A stretch of 64,000 nt of DNA from Streptomyces sp. 846.5 (GTDB lineage Bacteria; Actinomycetota; Actinomycetes; Streptomycetales; Streptomycetaceae): contig NZ_SOBN01000001.1 in NCBI RefSeq assembly GCF_004365705.1, forward strand, positions 1,054,001-1,118,000, written 5' to 3'. The notes beneath the pieces were generated by a model that saw nothing but the letters and a program-made list of their open reading frames with translations, made no database searches and had not been told where the DNA came from. A program made the position numbers and the translations under genes. This document shows, in pieces, positions 8,832 through 17,451 of the stretch (position 1 is the first letter of the stretch; every line of letters begins with the position of its first letter).

Positions 8832-9481
8832 GCGGGATCCCCCTGGGGGATGGCACGGTCGCCGAGCAGCCGCTCGACGTACTTGGCCAGGACGTCCACC
8901 TCAAGATTGACGGTGTCGCCGATTTGCTTGGCGCCCAGCGTGGTGTGGGTGAGGGTGGCCGGGATCAGGCTCACCGTGAAGCTGTCGGCGGCGGCCTCGA
9001 CCACGGTCAGGCTGACCCCGTCCACGGTGATCGAGCCCTTGTCGACCAGGTAGCGCGACAGCGCGGCGGGGAGGCTGAAGCGCAGCACCTCCCACTGCGG
9101 GCCGCCGTCCGCACCGAGTTCGCCGGGGCTGCGGGAGAGCAGCACCGCGGTGCCGTCCACATGCCCCTGGACCAAGTGCCCGCCCAGCCGGGCGCCGAGC
9201 GCCATGGCGCGCTCCAGGTTCACCCGGGACCCGGGCGCCAGCGCCCCGAGGCTGGACCGGTGCAGCGTCTCCGCCATCACATCGGCACTGAACTCGCCTG
9301 GTACGGATGCAAGTTGGTCGTCAGTGTCGAGGACGGTGAGGCAGACGCCGTTGACGGCGATGGACTGGCCCTCGCGGGCGTCCTGGGTGGTCACCGGACC
9401 GCGCAGGCGAATGCGCGAGGAGTCCCCCAGGTCCTCGACCGAGAGGACCTCACCCAGCTCTTCGATGATTCCCGTGAACAT
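8828..9481 (-). CDS. ribE: Riboflavin synthase, alpha chain
   Basis: Final enzyme: dismutates two 6,7-dimethyl-8-ribityllumazine molecules to riboflavin plus the pyrimidine. 217 residues comprising two homologous lumazine-binding domains (about 1-97, opening MFTGIIEELG, and about 98-200, opening LGGHLVQGHVDG). GAGGAGAG lies 5-6 nt before the ATG. First enzyme gene of the operon, 262 nt downstream of the FMN aptamer, with a small upstream ORF ending one base before its ATG. Confidence 0.97.
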   Translation of the reverse strand: MFTGIIEELGEVLSVEDLGDSSRIRLRGPVTTQDAREGQSIAVNGVCLTVLDTDDQLASVPGEFSADVMAETLHRSSLGALAPGSRVNLERAMALGARLGGHLVQGHVDGTAVLLSRSPGELGADGGPQWEVLRFSLPAALSRYLVDKGSITVDGVSLTVVEAAADSFTVSLIPATLTHTTLGAKQIGDTVNLEVDVLAKYVERLLGDRAIPQGDPA

Positions 9482-9482
9482 T

Positions 9483-9578
9483 TCAGCTCTCCTCGACACG
9501 GACCGGCAGGCGCAGCGCGCGGACGTCCACGGAGAACAGCTGATCAACAGCTTCTGTTCCAACACAGAAAATGCCCAC
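9483..9578 (-). CDS. Small ORF (31 codons) in the rib leader, coupled to ribE
   Basis: Starts at GTG with the strong ribosome site GAGGAGGAA 4 nt upstream and ends with TGA one base before the ribE ATG, overlapping its ribosome-binding sequence. The peptide begins GIFCVGTEAVDQLFSVDV and ends VRVEES. Codon use in the first third is unusually A/T-rich for this genome (ATT, TGT, GTT, GGA, ACA, GAA, GCT). No homologue recognised. It may couple translation to ribE or be part of the riboswitch expression platform. Confidence 0.45.
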   Translation of the reverse strand: MGIFCVGTEAVDQLFSVDVRALRLPVRVEES

Positions 9579-9742
9579 CGGTTCCTCCTCGCGCTGTCTG
9601 GCGCGGGCTCCGGGGGCGCTGAGGGAGAGAATGCGGGCGAAATCCGACGGGCAACGGCGGCGCGGGAGGCAGCGGAGACGCCGGATGGTCTCCGACGGCC
9701 GACACTGGTGCGCAGCACGAGCCCGACGCCCGCAGCGCACTG

Positions 9743-9856
9743 CCTCCCATCCGGACTTTCACCGTCGGTCCAGGAGTTTCACCTGGTCAACCGACCGCTG
9801 GAAGCGGCCGGGTCGCGGACTGTAACCGCCGGTTCGGAATTACACCGACCCCGGAG
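9743..9856 (-). promoter_or_regulatory. FMN riboswitch (RFN element)
   Basis: On the complementary strand the conserved RFN blocks are all present: CCGGACTTTCACCGTCGG, GGAGTTTCACCTGGTCAACC, CGGACTGTAACCGCCGG and TTCGGAATTACACCGACC, with P1 formed by the CTCCGGGG/GGGAGG ends. It senses FMN and represses ribE-ribM-ribBA-ribH. A segment at 9664-9672 is perfectly complementary to the 3' side of P1 (9740-9748), a likely alternative pairing of the expression platform. Confidence 0.97.
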
Positions 9857-9883
9857 TGCGCAAACGTCGTAACTTGTGCCCTC

Positions 9884-9914
9884 AGTCTGCCACGGTCCGA
9901 CTACGTTTTGGCAA
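9884..9914 (-). promoter_or_regulatory. Possible promoter of the rib operon
   Basis: On the minus strand TTGCCA (9909-9914) and CAGACT (9884-9889) are 19 bp apart, a weak match to the -35 and -10 of the main sigma factor. They lie 28-58 bp upstream of the FMN aptamer, where a start site would be expected. Confidence 0.35.
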
Positions 9915-9952
9915 TACCGCTCACTGCACGGACCTGTGGCCTCGGTCACCCT

Positions 9953-10624
9953 CTACCGCTCGCCGGGGCGGACCAGGCCCGACTCATAGGCGAGGACCAC
10001 GAGTTGGGCCCGGTCACGGGCGCCCAGTTTCAGCAGCGCCCGGCTGACGTGGGTCTTCACGGTGAGCGGGCTGACCGCCAGCTCCTCGGCGATGTCGTCG
10101 TTGGAGCCGCCGCGGGCGACCATGGCGACGATCTCGCGCTCCCGGTCGGTGAGCGCCGACAGGGTGGCCGGGCTGGGGGTGGGCCTGCGGTCGGGCTGCT
10201 CCAGGAAGCGGGCGATCAGGCCCTGGGTGGCCACCGGCGAGAGCAGCGCCTCGCCCCTGGCCACTACCCGGATCGCGTCCAGCAGGTCCTCGGGTTCGGT
10301 GCCCTTGCCCAGGAAGCCGCTGGCCCCGGCCCGCAGCGCCTGGAAGACGTACTCGTTGACCTCGAAGGTGGTCAGCACCAGCACCCGGACCCCGGCCAGG
10401 TCCTCGTCGGCGGTGATGGCCTTGGTCGCGGCCAGGCCGTCCATGTCGGGCATCCGGATGTCCATCAGCACCACGTCGGCACGGGCCTCCCGGGCCAGGG
10501 CGACCGCCTGCCGCCCGGTCGCGGCCTCGGCCACCACCTCCAGGTCGGGGGCCGAGTCGACCAGGACCTTGAGGCCGGCCCTGACCAGGATCTGGTCGTC
10601 CGCGAGCAGTACCTTGATGGTCAT
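9953..10624 (-). CDS. NarL/LuxR-family response regulator
   Basis: 223 residues: receiver domain (about 1-120) with acidic pocket D9-D10, phosphoacceptor D55 in VLMDIRMPDMDG, switch threonine in LVLTTFE and a conserved lysine in GFLGKGTEPEDLL; LuxR-type HTH (about 155-215) with LTDREREIVAMVARGGSNDDIAEELAVSP split over the helices. Its ATG overlaps the stop of the sensor kinase gene by 4 bp, so it is the cognate regulator. The target genes are unknown. Confidence 0.92.
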   Translation of the reverse strand: MTIKVLLADDQILVRAGLKVLVDSAPDLEVVAEAATGRQAVALAREARADVVLMDIRMPDMDGLAATKAITADEDLAGVRVLVLTTFEVNEYVFQALRAGASGFLGKGTEPEDLLDAIRVVARGEALLSPVATQGLIARFLEQPDRRPTPSPATLSALTDREREIVAMVARGGSNDDIAEELAVSPLTVKTHVSRALLKLGARDRAQLVVLAYESGLVRPGER

Positions 10625-11892
10625 TTCGCTCCAGGGCCGACGGTGCTGGACAGTGTCGCGCTTCCGTTCGCGGCCCCGTTTGCCGTCCCCGGCCTGCGTC
10701 CGACCGCGCCGCGCGGCAGCGGCAGGTCGACGCTCACCCGGAAGCCGCCGTCGGGGCCGGGGCCGGCCAGGAAGCTGCCGCCGACCGAGGCGGCACGCTC
10801 GCGCATGCCGATCAGGCCGTGGCCGGTGCCGGGGCCCGGGTCGTCCGGCCCCGGGCCGTCGTCCTCGACCTCGATGTGCAGCAGGTCGCGGCGGTAGGCG
10901 AGGCGCAGCCGGGCGACCGAGGTGCCGGCGTGCTTGCGGACATTGGTCAGCGACTCCTGGACCACCCGGTAGGCGGTGAGGTCCACGGTGGCCGGCAGGC
11001 TCCGTGGCTGGCCCTCGTCCAGCCGGCTGACCCGGAGGCCGGCCCGGTCGAAGCTCTCCAGCAGCTCCGGCAGCCGGTCCAGCCCCGGCGTCGGCTCGTG
11101 CGGCGCGTCCACGGCCTCGTCGCTCTGGCGCAGCACCGTGACGGTGGCGCTCAGCTCGGCCAGGGCGGACCGCCCGGCATCCCTGACGTGCGCCAGCGCC
11201 TCGCGGGCCTGCTCTGGGCTGCTGGTCAGCAGGTGGGAGGCGACCCCGGCCTGGACGTTGATCAGGGCGATGTGGTGCCCGACGATGTCGTGCAGCTCCC
11301 GGGCGATCCGCATCCGCTCCTCGGCGACCCTGCGGCGGGCCTCCTCCTCGCGGGTGTGCTCGGCCCTGCGGGCGCGCTCCTCGATGGCGGCCACGAACGC
11401 CCTGCGGTTGCGGACCGCCTCGCCGACGGCGATGGCCAGCGCGGTCCAGACGAAGGCTATGGCGTTGACCGGCTGGTCCCAGGCCTCCACCGAGAGCCGC
11501 ATGCTGGTGCCGCCCAGGCAGAGCACGGTGACTGCGCCGATGGTCAGCGCCAGCCTGCGCTCCACCGCGGAGGAGACGGTGTAGACGGCGAGGAACGAGC
11601 CCAGCAGGATCGGGCCGCGGACCGGTCCGACGATCATGAAGCCCAGGGTTCCCAGCGCGCAGACGGCCAGGACCGCCACCGGGTAGCGGCGGCGCCAGGC
11701 CAGCGGGGCGAAGACCGGTATCCCGGCGATGGCCAGCACCGCGGAGGGGTCCAGGTCGGACCATTCCTGTGGGTGTTGGTTGGAGACCGGCCACAGCATG
11801 GTGATCACGTACAGCACGACCGCCAGCACCCCGTCGGCCCAGTACGGGTGTCTGCGCACGAAGGCGCGACAGCGTCGGAAGGTGGTGTGCAT
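10621..11892 (-). CDS. Sensor histidine kinase, HisKA_3 (NarX/DesK) type
   Basis: 423 residues. Four to six N-terminal membrane helices (about 18-160), then a short coiled coil rich in R/E, the HisKA_3 phosphoacceptor helix ERMRIARELHDIVGHHIALI (H in ELHD) and an HATPase_c domain (about 300-400) with DDGPGPDDPGPGTGHGLIGM. The C-terminus is a disordered Gly/Ala tail. The input signal is not evident. Partner of the downstream response regulator. Confidence 0.92.
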   Translation of the reverse strand: MHTTFRRCRAFVRRHPYWADGVLAVVLYVITMLWPVSNQHPQEWSDLDPSAVLAIAGIPVFAPLAWRRRYPVAVLAVCALGTLGFMIVGPVRGPILLGSFLAVYTVSSAVERRLALTIGAVTVLCLGGTSMRLSVEAWDQPVNAIAFVWTALAIAVGEAVRNRRAFVAAIEERARRAEHTREEEARRRVAEERMRIARELHDIVGHHIALINVQAGVASHLLTSSPEQAREALAHVRDAGRSALAELSATVTVLRQSDEAVDAPHEPTPGLDRLPELLESFDRAGLRVSRLDEGQPRSLPATVDLTAYRVVQESLTNVRKHAGTSVARLRLAYRRDLLHIEVEDDGPGPDDPGPGTGHGLIGMRERAASVGGSFLAGPGPDGGFRVSVDLPLPRGAVGRRPGTANGAANGSATLSSTVGPGAK

Positions 11893-12018
11893 GCACTCAC
11901 CGTAGCCGGGTGGGCGGCGGCGGGAGTACTCCGATCTCCCGGGGAGCGACCCCCCGTTACCCCCACGGAACCCGCTGATGGCCGGCGTCGGGCCAAGGGA
12001 CCCTGCTCGGCGAATCGA

Positions 12019-12037
12019 AATAACACGCGGGTCGCGT
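12019..12037 (-). terminator. Short hairpin with T-rich tail after ybaK
   Basis: Minus strand: ACGCG ACC CGCGT followed by GTTATTT. The 5-bp stem overlaps the ybaK stop codon. Short, but placed where an intrinsic terminator is expected. Confidence 0.45.
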
Positions 12038-12543
12038 CATCCCTCCCGGCGGCGGGCGATCGGGGCGGCGGCCGCCGAGGTGAGGGCCAGCAGGTCGGCC
12101 GGCGCGAGCTCCACTTCGAGGCCGCGGCGCCCGGCCGAGACATAGACGCTGTCGTACGCCAGCGCGCTGTCGTCCACCACCGTGCGCAGCCGGCGGCGCT
12201 GTCCCAGCGGCGAGATCCCGCCGAGGACGTAGCCGGTGGCCCGCTCGGCGGCGACCGGGTCGGCCATCGCGGCGTGCTTGCCGCCGACGGCCGCGGCCAG
12301 CGCCTTGAGGTCGAGCTTGGCGGCGACCGGGACGACGCCGACCGTCAGTACGCCGTCCACCTCGGCCAGCAGCGTCTTGAAGACCCGGTCCTGGCTGGCC
12401 CCCATCGCCTCGGCGGCCTCCTCGCCGTAGGAGGCGGCGGCCGGGTCGTGCTCGTAGGCGTGGACGGTGAAGGGCACCCCCGCCGCGTCCAGTGCCACCG
12501 TCGCCGGGGTTCCCTGCCCGCCGCGTTTCGCCTTCTTCGCCAT
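12037..12543 (-). CDS. ybaK: Cys-tRNA(Pro)/aminoacyl-tRNA deacylase, YbaK/EbsC family
   Basis: Hydrolyses mischarged aminoacyl-tRNA (Cys-tRNAPro in the model protein). 168 residues, normal length. Recognisable: VFKTLLAEVDG (with the functionally important lysine), VPVAAKLDLKALA and GGISPLGQRRRLRTVVD. Divergently transcribed from the PPOX gene across a 60-bp gap. Confidence 0.9.
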   Translation of the reverse strand: MAKKAKRGGQGTPATVALDAAGVPFTVHAYEHDPAAASYGEEAAEAMGASQDRVFKTLLAEVDGVLTVGVVPVAAKLDLKALAAAVGGKHAAMADPVAAERATGYVLGGISPLGQRRRLRTVVDDSALAYDSVYVSAGRRGLEVELAPADLLALTSAAAAPIARRREG

Positions 12544-12603
12544 TGCCCACCGCTCCCCTGACGATCTTTCCGCTGTCCTGGGGACGACCCTAGACTGCGG
12601 AAC

Positions 12604-13071
12604 ATGAGCCGACGAATCGCCACCAACACCGCGGTCGACCGCGAGACCCTGCTCGACTTCCTGCGGCCGCGCCACCGCGGCCTGCTGATCACCACCCGCG
12701 CCGACGGGGGCCCGCAGGCGTCCCCGGTGTCGTGCGGGGTGGACCAGGAGGGCCGGATCGTGGTCTCCACGTATCCGCAGCGCGCCAAGGCAAGGAACGC
12801 CCGGCGCGACCCCAGGGTCTCGATCGTGGTGCTGTCCGAGGACTTCGACGGCCCCTGGGTCCATGTCGACGGCCGCGCCGAGGTGATCGACGCGACCGAG
12901 GACGTGGAGCCGCTGGTGGAGTACTACCGCTGCATCGCGGGTGAGCACCCGGACTGGGACGAGTACCGCGAGGCCATGCTGAAGCAGGGCAAGGCCCTGG
13001 TCCGGATCACCCCGGAGCGCTGGAGCCCGGTGGCGACCGGCGGCTTCCCGGCGGAGCTCGCCGAGGGCTGA
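12604..13071 (+). CDS. PPOX-class F420-dependent oxidoreductase
   Basis: 155-residue split-beta-barrel flavin/F420-binding protein of the FDOR-B type. Typical segments: FLRPRHRGLLITTRADGGPQASPVS, STYPQRAKARNARRDPRVSI (which contacts the cofactor phosphate in relatives) and GPWVHVDGRAEVI. Substrate unknown. TAGACT lies exactly 7 nt upstream of the ATG and no ribosome site is visible, so the mRNA may be leaderless. The next gene begins 3 nt after its stop. Confidence 0.85.
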   Translation: MSRRIATNTAVDRETLLDFLRPRHRGLLITTRADGGPQASPVSCGVDQEGRIVVSTYPQRAKARNARRDPRVSIVVLSEDFDGPWVHVDGRAEVIDATEDVEPLVEYYRCIAGEHPDWDEYREAMLKQGKALVRITPERWSPVATGGFPAELAEG

Positions 13072-13074
13072 GGC

Positions 13075-14181
13075 GTGTTCGACTGGACGGAGCGCGAACC
13101 GCAGGAGCTGGGCGTGGCGCCGGACCGTCTCGCCGCCGCGCTGCAGCTGGTGCGGGCGCGCGGGGGGACCGCGCAGCTGGTGGTGCTGAAGGACGGCGCG
13201 GTGCTGCTCGACCGCACCTTCGGCTGCGCCCCCGACGACCTGTTCTGGACCTTCTCCGCCGGCAAGCCCTTCATCGCCCTGCTGGTCCATCTGCTGGCGC
13301 AGCGCGGCGAACTGTCGCTGGACGACCCGGTGGCCCGCAGCTGGCCGGGCTTCGCCGCCCGGGGCAAGGGCGCGGTGACCGTACGTCAGGTGCTGCAGCA
13401 CCGCTCGGGGCTGTCCTCGGCCCGCGGCATGCTGGGCGACGCACTGGTGATGGCGGACTGGGACCGGTCGCTGCGCGCCCTGGAACGGGCCCCGCTGCGC
13501 AGGCCGCCGGGGACCGCGCCGGCCTACCAGGCCATCGCCTTCGGCTTCATCCTGGGCGAGGTGGTCCGCCGGGTGAGCGGGACCCCGCCGGAGCAACTGC
13601 TGCGCCGGGAGTTCCTGGACCCGCTCGGCCTCGACGATCTGCACCTGGGGCTGCCGGACGAGCTGTGGCACCGTCATGTGCCGCTGCGCGGCGGCGGTCC
13701 CCGCGGTCGGATCACCCGGGCCATCGTCAACCGCAGGGCGACCCGCCGTGCGGTGATCCCCGCCGCCGGGGTCTCCGCGACCGCCCGCGATCTGGCGCGG
13801 TTCTACCAGACCCTGCTGGACGGGGGCGTGGGCGGAGCCGGTCCTGTGCGCGTCCTGGATGAGTCGACCGTCCTGGAGGCCAGGCGCCGCTCCACCGCCG
13901 AGGGCGAGATGGACCTGCGGATCAAGCGACCGGTGCGCTGGGCCCAGGGCTTCCAGCTCGGCGGCCTCAGCGCACACCCGACCGGCCGACCGGTGATGGG
14001 ACGGCTTAGCGCGCCGGAGGCCTTCGGCCACAACGGCAGCAGCTGCTGCATCGGCTGGGCCGATCCGACCCGCGGCCTGGTCCTCGCCTACCTCACCGAC
14101 GCCCTCCCCCGCGGCCGCGAGGGCGCCCACCACTTCAGCACCGTCGCCGACACCCTGCTCACAGCCTGCGACGCGGGCTGA
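13075..14181 (+). CDS. Serine hydrolase, beta-lactamase/EstB family
   Basis: 368-residue class-C beta-lactamase-fold protein with no signal peptide. The nucleophile motif SxxK is SAGK (in FWTFSAGKPFIAL, about residues 60-63), the second motif is Y-x-A in PAYQAIAFGFILGE, as in EstB-like esterases rather than the YxN of beta-lactamases, and FGHNGSSCC corresponds to the third (HxG) motif. An esterase or amidase is more likely than a true beta-lactamase. GTG start; cotranscribed with the PPOX gene. Confidence 0.85.
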   Translation: MFDWTEREPQELGVAPDRLAAALQLVRARGGTAQLVVLKDGAVLLDRTFGCAPDDLFWTFSAGKPFIALLVHLLAQRGELSLDDPVARSWPGFAARGKGAVTVRQVLQHRSGLSSARGMLGDALVMADWDRSLRALERAPLRRPPGTAPAYQAIAFGFILGEVVRRVSGTPPEQLLRREFLDPLGLDDLHLGLPDELWHRHVPLRGGGPRGRITRAIVNRRATRRAVIPAAGVSATARDLARFYQTLLDGGVGGAGPVRVLDESTVLEARRRSTAEGEMDLRIKRPVRWAQGFQLGGLSAHPTGRPVMGRLSAPEAFGHNGSSCCIGWADPTRGLVLAYLTDALPRGREGAHHFSTVADTLLTACDAG

Positions 14182-14185
14182 CCCG

Positions 14186-14962
14186 TCAGGCCACCCCGGT
14201 GGTGGTGCGCGCAGCGGTGTAGACGACCGTCAGACGCGGGTCCTCGACCTGCCCGCCCTCACTGTCGACGATCGCGGCGAGCCGGGTCAGGAACTGCTCG
14301 CGGTCGGACGGGGCCAGCTCGGCGATGTTCGGGAACGTCGACCAGAGGTCGCGGGCGGTCTGCGCGGTCAGCGTCTGGCTCCATTCGACGACCTCCACGG
14401 CGACGTCGTCGAACCAGCCGCCCGCGGTCAGCTGCTGCTGCCACCGGTGGGTGTCGAGCGCGTACGAGCGGCTGTCCCGGTAGCCGGGCTCGCTCGGCAG
14501 CAGGTCGTGGTAGACGGCGTCGAGCCGGTCGCGGAACGCCGTCGGCCGGTTGGTGTCGCCGAAGTCGTTCCACCAGGCGGCCAGCCGTCCACCCGGCCGG
14601 ACCAGTTCGCCGATCTTCCCGGTCGAGCCGACCGGGTCCAGCCAGTGCAGCGCTGTCGCCGCCACCGCCAGGTCGAAGCCGCCCACGAGGTCAGCGGTCT
14701 CGAAGTCGGCGACCACGACCTCCAGCCGCTCGGACGCATGGGTGGCGGCCAGTATCGCCGCCAGGTTCTCGCCGGGTTCGACCGCGACCACCTGTGCGCC
14801 GGCGGCCAGCATCGGCCCGGTCGCCAGCCCCGTACCGGCGCCGATCTCCAGAACCCGCGCCCCCGGCCGCAGCCCGCAGCGGTCCGCCAGTAGCTCGAAC
14901 ACCGCATCCGGGTACGGCGGCCGACCCCGCCGGTAGATGCCCGCCGCGGCATTGAACGACAT
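14186..14962 (-). CDS. Class I SAM-dependent methyltransferase
   Basis: 258-residue Rossmann-fold methyltransferase. Motif I is VLEIGAGTGLATGPML and motif II is VVAVEPGENL, with ATALHWLDP after strand 4, as in the Methyltransf_11/trans-aconitate-like group. I chose the ATG giving SFNAAAGIYRRGRPPYP because this is where family similarity begins; the frame stays open for 57 more codons but shows no ribosome site. Convergent with the serine hydrolase (4-bp gap). Confidence 0.8.
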   Translation of the reverse strand: MSFNAAAGIYRRGRPPYPDAVFELLADRCGLRPGARVLEIGAGTGLATGPMLAAGAQVVAVEPGENLAAILAATHASERLEVVVADFETADLVGGFDLAVAATALHWLDPVGSTGKIGELVRPGGRLAAWWNDFGDTNRPTAFRDRLDAVYHDLLPSEPGYRDSRSYALDTHRWQQQLTAGGWFDDVAVEVVEWSQTLTAQTARDLWSTFPNIAELAPSDREQFLTRLAAIVDSEGGQVEDPRLTVVYTAARTTTGVA

Positions 14963-15113
14963 CCGGCGCCCGGAAGGCGCCGCGCCAGGTGTGGTCGACA
15001 CCGCGTCAGTCTGCCACCACGGCACGGTGAACACACCCGCGCCACCTGCAAGGACTTCGGCAGGCATGGCGGTACGGTCGTCGGCGGAGGCATCCCCCCG
15101 GGACCTGGAGATC

Positions 15114-16754
15114 ATGCGAACATCCGCGGGCACGACCGTGCGGACCGTCCCCAGACCTGCACGGCCTGCCAGAGAGGAAGGCCCGGCGCGGAGTCCGGCG
15201 ACCCGCCGCGCCGGACCGTGGTTCGCTGTCGCGGCGACGCTGGTGCTGCTCTGGGCGCTGTTCCAGGACTTCTTCCGCCTCGGGACGCCGCAGATCCTGG
15301 CCGACGAGCCGATCTACGCCAAAGCAGCCTGGATCTATGTCCACGGCTCGCCCCTGCCGCCCTCGCACAGTACGTCGACGCCGGCCGCCACCGTCGACAA
15401 CTTCGAACACCCCCCGCTGGCGAAGTACCTGTTCGGCATCGCCCAACTCCTGGCCGGCAAGCCGTCCATCACCGTCGATCGTGCCGTGTCCGCGGTCTTC
15501 CTGGTCCTGGCCGGCGTTCTGGTCGCGGTGTGGATCGGCCGAGCCGCTGGCCGATGGACCGGGCTGCTGGCGGGTGGCCTGGTCAGCGTACTGCCGGAGA
15601 TCGCCGCCGGGTCGGCAGCCGACTTCTGCAGATTCGGCATGCTCGATCCCGTGGCCGAGTTCTTCGCCGTCGCCTGTGTCGCGCTGGGATGGCAGTGGAG
15701 CCGGCGAACGGGCCGCGGCGCCTGGCTGCTCGCCGCCGCCACCGGGGTGGCGACCGGTTGCGCGGCCGGCGCGAAGGAGAACGGCTTTCTCGGCATCCTC
15801 GGCCCCTCGATCCTGCTGCTGGTGTTCGCCCGCACCGCACGTGGTCGCCCCCGGCCGGTGGAGCGCTGCCTGCAGGCGCTGCTCGCGGCCCTGACCTGTG
15901 CGACCGTCTTCGTGGCGCTCTATCTGCCGGTGGGACGGCCGCTCGCCCGCATCGGCTACCTCTTCGACTTCCAGTCCGCCCACTCCGCCGAGGGGCACCT
16001 GGTGGGGTTCGCCGGCCAGGTGTCGAGGTTCCCGCCGTGGTGGGCCAACCTCTGGTTCGCCGGACACAGCCTCGGCCCGGCCCTGACCACCGTCCTGCTG
16101 CTCGCCGCCCTGGCTGCGGTCACCCTGCGCCGGGATCAGCTCGCCGCGTGGTGCGTCGCTGCGCTGGTCGGACCGTTCGTCTTCCACTGCCTCGTCGCCC
16201 GGGTCACCCTGGGCTTCTACTGGGTGATGTGGATGCCGGCCTTCTTCGTCCTGGCGGCGTTGGGGATACGCGAGATCGTCGAGCGGAGGGACCATCTCTA
16301 CGGTGCGGTGCCACGCGCCCTGGCCGTGTGTCTGGTTCTGGCTGTTCCGGTCGGCGCGTCGACCCGGGAAAGCATCAAGGTCGCCGAGCTCAAGCCGGTG
16401 GGCGTCAAGGTGCTGCCGTCACTCGAACGCAGCCACAACCTGCACGGCCCGGTGATCGCAGCGGGCATCGCCCGCGGACTGCTGACCACCTACCTGCCCG
16501 GCACCGGAGTGATCACCAGCACCGCAGCGTCCCTCGCCGGCGCCGAGGTCGTCATCGTCGGCAGCCCGGTGTGCCGCGAACTCATCGACCAGTCCGTCCG
16601 CGCCCTCGTCGCCCTCAACCTGCCTCAGCACCGGATCCAACAGATCCACGCCGACTCCCAGTTCACGGTCTTCCAGGTCCTCGCCCCACTGATCCACCCC
16701 AGCCCCCAACAGATCGCCGCCGAACCCCCCGGCAACCTCAGCGACCACTGCTGA
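15114..16754 (+). CDS. PMT/ArnT-type membrane glycosyltransferase (GT39-like)
   Basis: 546-residue polytopic protein with about ten membrane helices. Acidic DE in the first extracytoplasmic loop (GTPQILADEPIYAKAAWIYV) and FEHPPLAKYLFG are hallmarks of protein O-mannosyltransferase and polyprenol-phosphate-sugar transferases; the catalytic Asp/Glu pair is expected in that loop. It probably transfers a sugar from a polyprenyl-phosphate donor to a cell-surface acceptor. The ATG has GGAG 7 nt upstream; the open frame upstream looks non-coding. Confidence 0.8.
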   Translation: MRTSAGTTVRTVPRPARPAREEGPARSPATRRAGPWFAVAATLVLLWALFQDFFRLGTPQILADEPIYAKAAWIYVHGSPLPPSHSTSTPAATVDNFEHPPLAKYLFGIAQLLAGKPSITVDRAVSAVFLVLAGVLVAVWIGRAAGRWTGLLAGGLVSVLPEIAAGSAADFCRFGMLDPVAEFFAVACVALGWQWSRRTGRGAWLLAAATGVATGCAAGAKENGFLGILGPSILLLVFARTARGRPRPVERCLQALLAALTCATVFVALYLPVGRPLARIGYLFDFQSAHSAEGHLVGFAGQVSRFPPWWANLWFAGHSLGPALTTVLLLAALAAVTLRRDQLAAWCVAALVGPFVFHCLVARVTLGFYWVMWMPAFFVLAALGIREIVERRDHLYGAVPRALAVCLVLAVPVGASTRESIKVAELKPVGVKVLPSLERSHNLHGPVIAAGIARGLLTTYLPGTGVITSTAASLAGAEVVIVGSPVCRELIDQSVRALVALNLPQHRIQQIHADSQFTVFQVLAPLIHPSPQQIAAEPPGNLSDHC

Positions 16755-16829
16755 CCCAGGCGCAGCTCCACTCGACGCCACCGTCGGCACCTCGGACCGT
16801 CGTCGGAGGACGGAGATAGGATCGGAGGT

Positions 16830-17381
16830 ATGGGAGAGATGGCGCGCATCTGGGAGACGTTCGAACCGCCGGAAGGCGTGCGCGCCGAACTTCTGGCCGG
16901 CGAGATCGTCATGCAGGCCAACCCGGTGGCTCTGCACAACCTGATCATCCGCAATATCGTCCGTTCGGTGGACGGAAGTATCGAAGCCTGGGGCGAACAG
17001 GGGGTGGAACTCTCCGAGGACTCCAAGCCACGACCGGACGTCGTCCTGGTGTACAGCGAGGACGTGATGCTGGGCGACACCCGTGACTGGCCGGCGGGCA
17101 TCGTCCAGGTCGTCGTCGAAATCATCTCGGCCGGGCGACGGGCCTGGAAGGACGACTGGATCACCAAGCGGGATGAGTACGCCGAGGCGGGAATCCCCCG
17201 CTACCTGATCATCGACCCCCGCCAGGGAACCTGGCACATGCTCATCCTCCAGGACAACGGGGAGTACAAGGAGCAGAGCACCGGGCCCTTCGGCGCACCC
17301 GTTCCCACCGGGCTCTTCACCGCCGAGGACGTCATGCTCACGCTGGAGACGACCGCCTGGCAGCAGTACCCCACTCCGTAG
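16830..17381 (+). CDS. Uma2-family (DUF820) nuclease-fold protein
   Basis: 183 residues with the PD-(D/E)XK-like layout of Uma2 proteins: SKPRPDVVLVYSE supplies the Asp, VVVEIIS the Glu and KRDEYAEAGIPRYLIID the lysine-Tyr and closing strand. The family is abundant in cyanobacteria and streptomycetes and its role is unproven. GGAGG precedes the ATG by 1 nt; the in-frame ATG at 16839 is an alternative start. Confidence 0.85.
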   Translation: MGEMARIWETFEPPEGVRAELLAGEIVMQANPVALHNLIIRNIVRSVDGSIEAWGEQGVELSEDSKPRPDVVLVYSEDVMLGDTRDWPAGIVQVVVEIISAGRRAWKDDWITKRDEYAEAGIPRYLIIDPRQGTWHMLILQDNGEYKEQSTGPFGAPVPTGLFTAEDVMLTLETTAWQQYPTP

Positions 17382-17451
17382 CATCGAGCCTTCGTGACAG
17401 TCCGTCGTATTCTGCGGCGGGCTGTTTTGCATGCTGTCTCCGGATGGCTGG

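Noticed and set aside
13075-14181. Serine hydrolase considered as an antibiotic-resistance beta-lactamase
   Set aside because: No signal peptide, and the second active-site motif is YxA as in esterases rather than YxN.
14937-15113. N-terminal extension of the PMT glycosyltransferase gene
   Set aside because: The extra 59 codons have no ribosome site, resemble intergenic sequence and overlap the divergent methyltransferase start; the ATG at 15114 has GGAG upstream.
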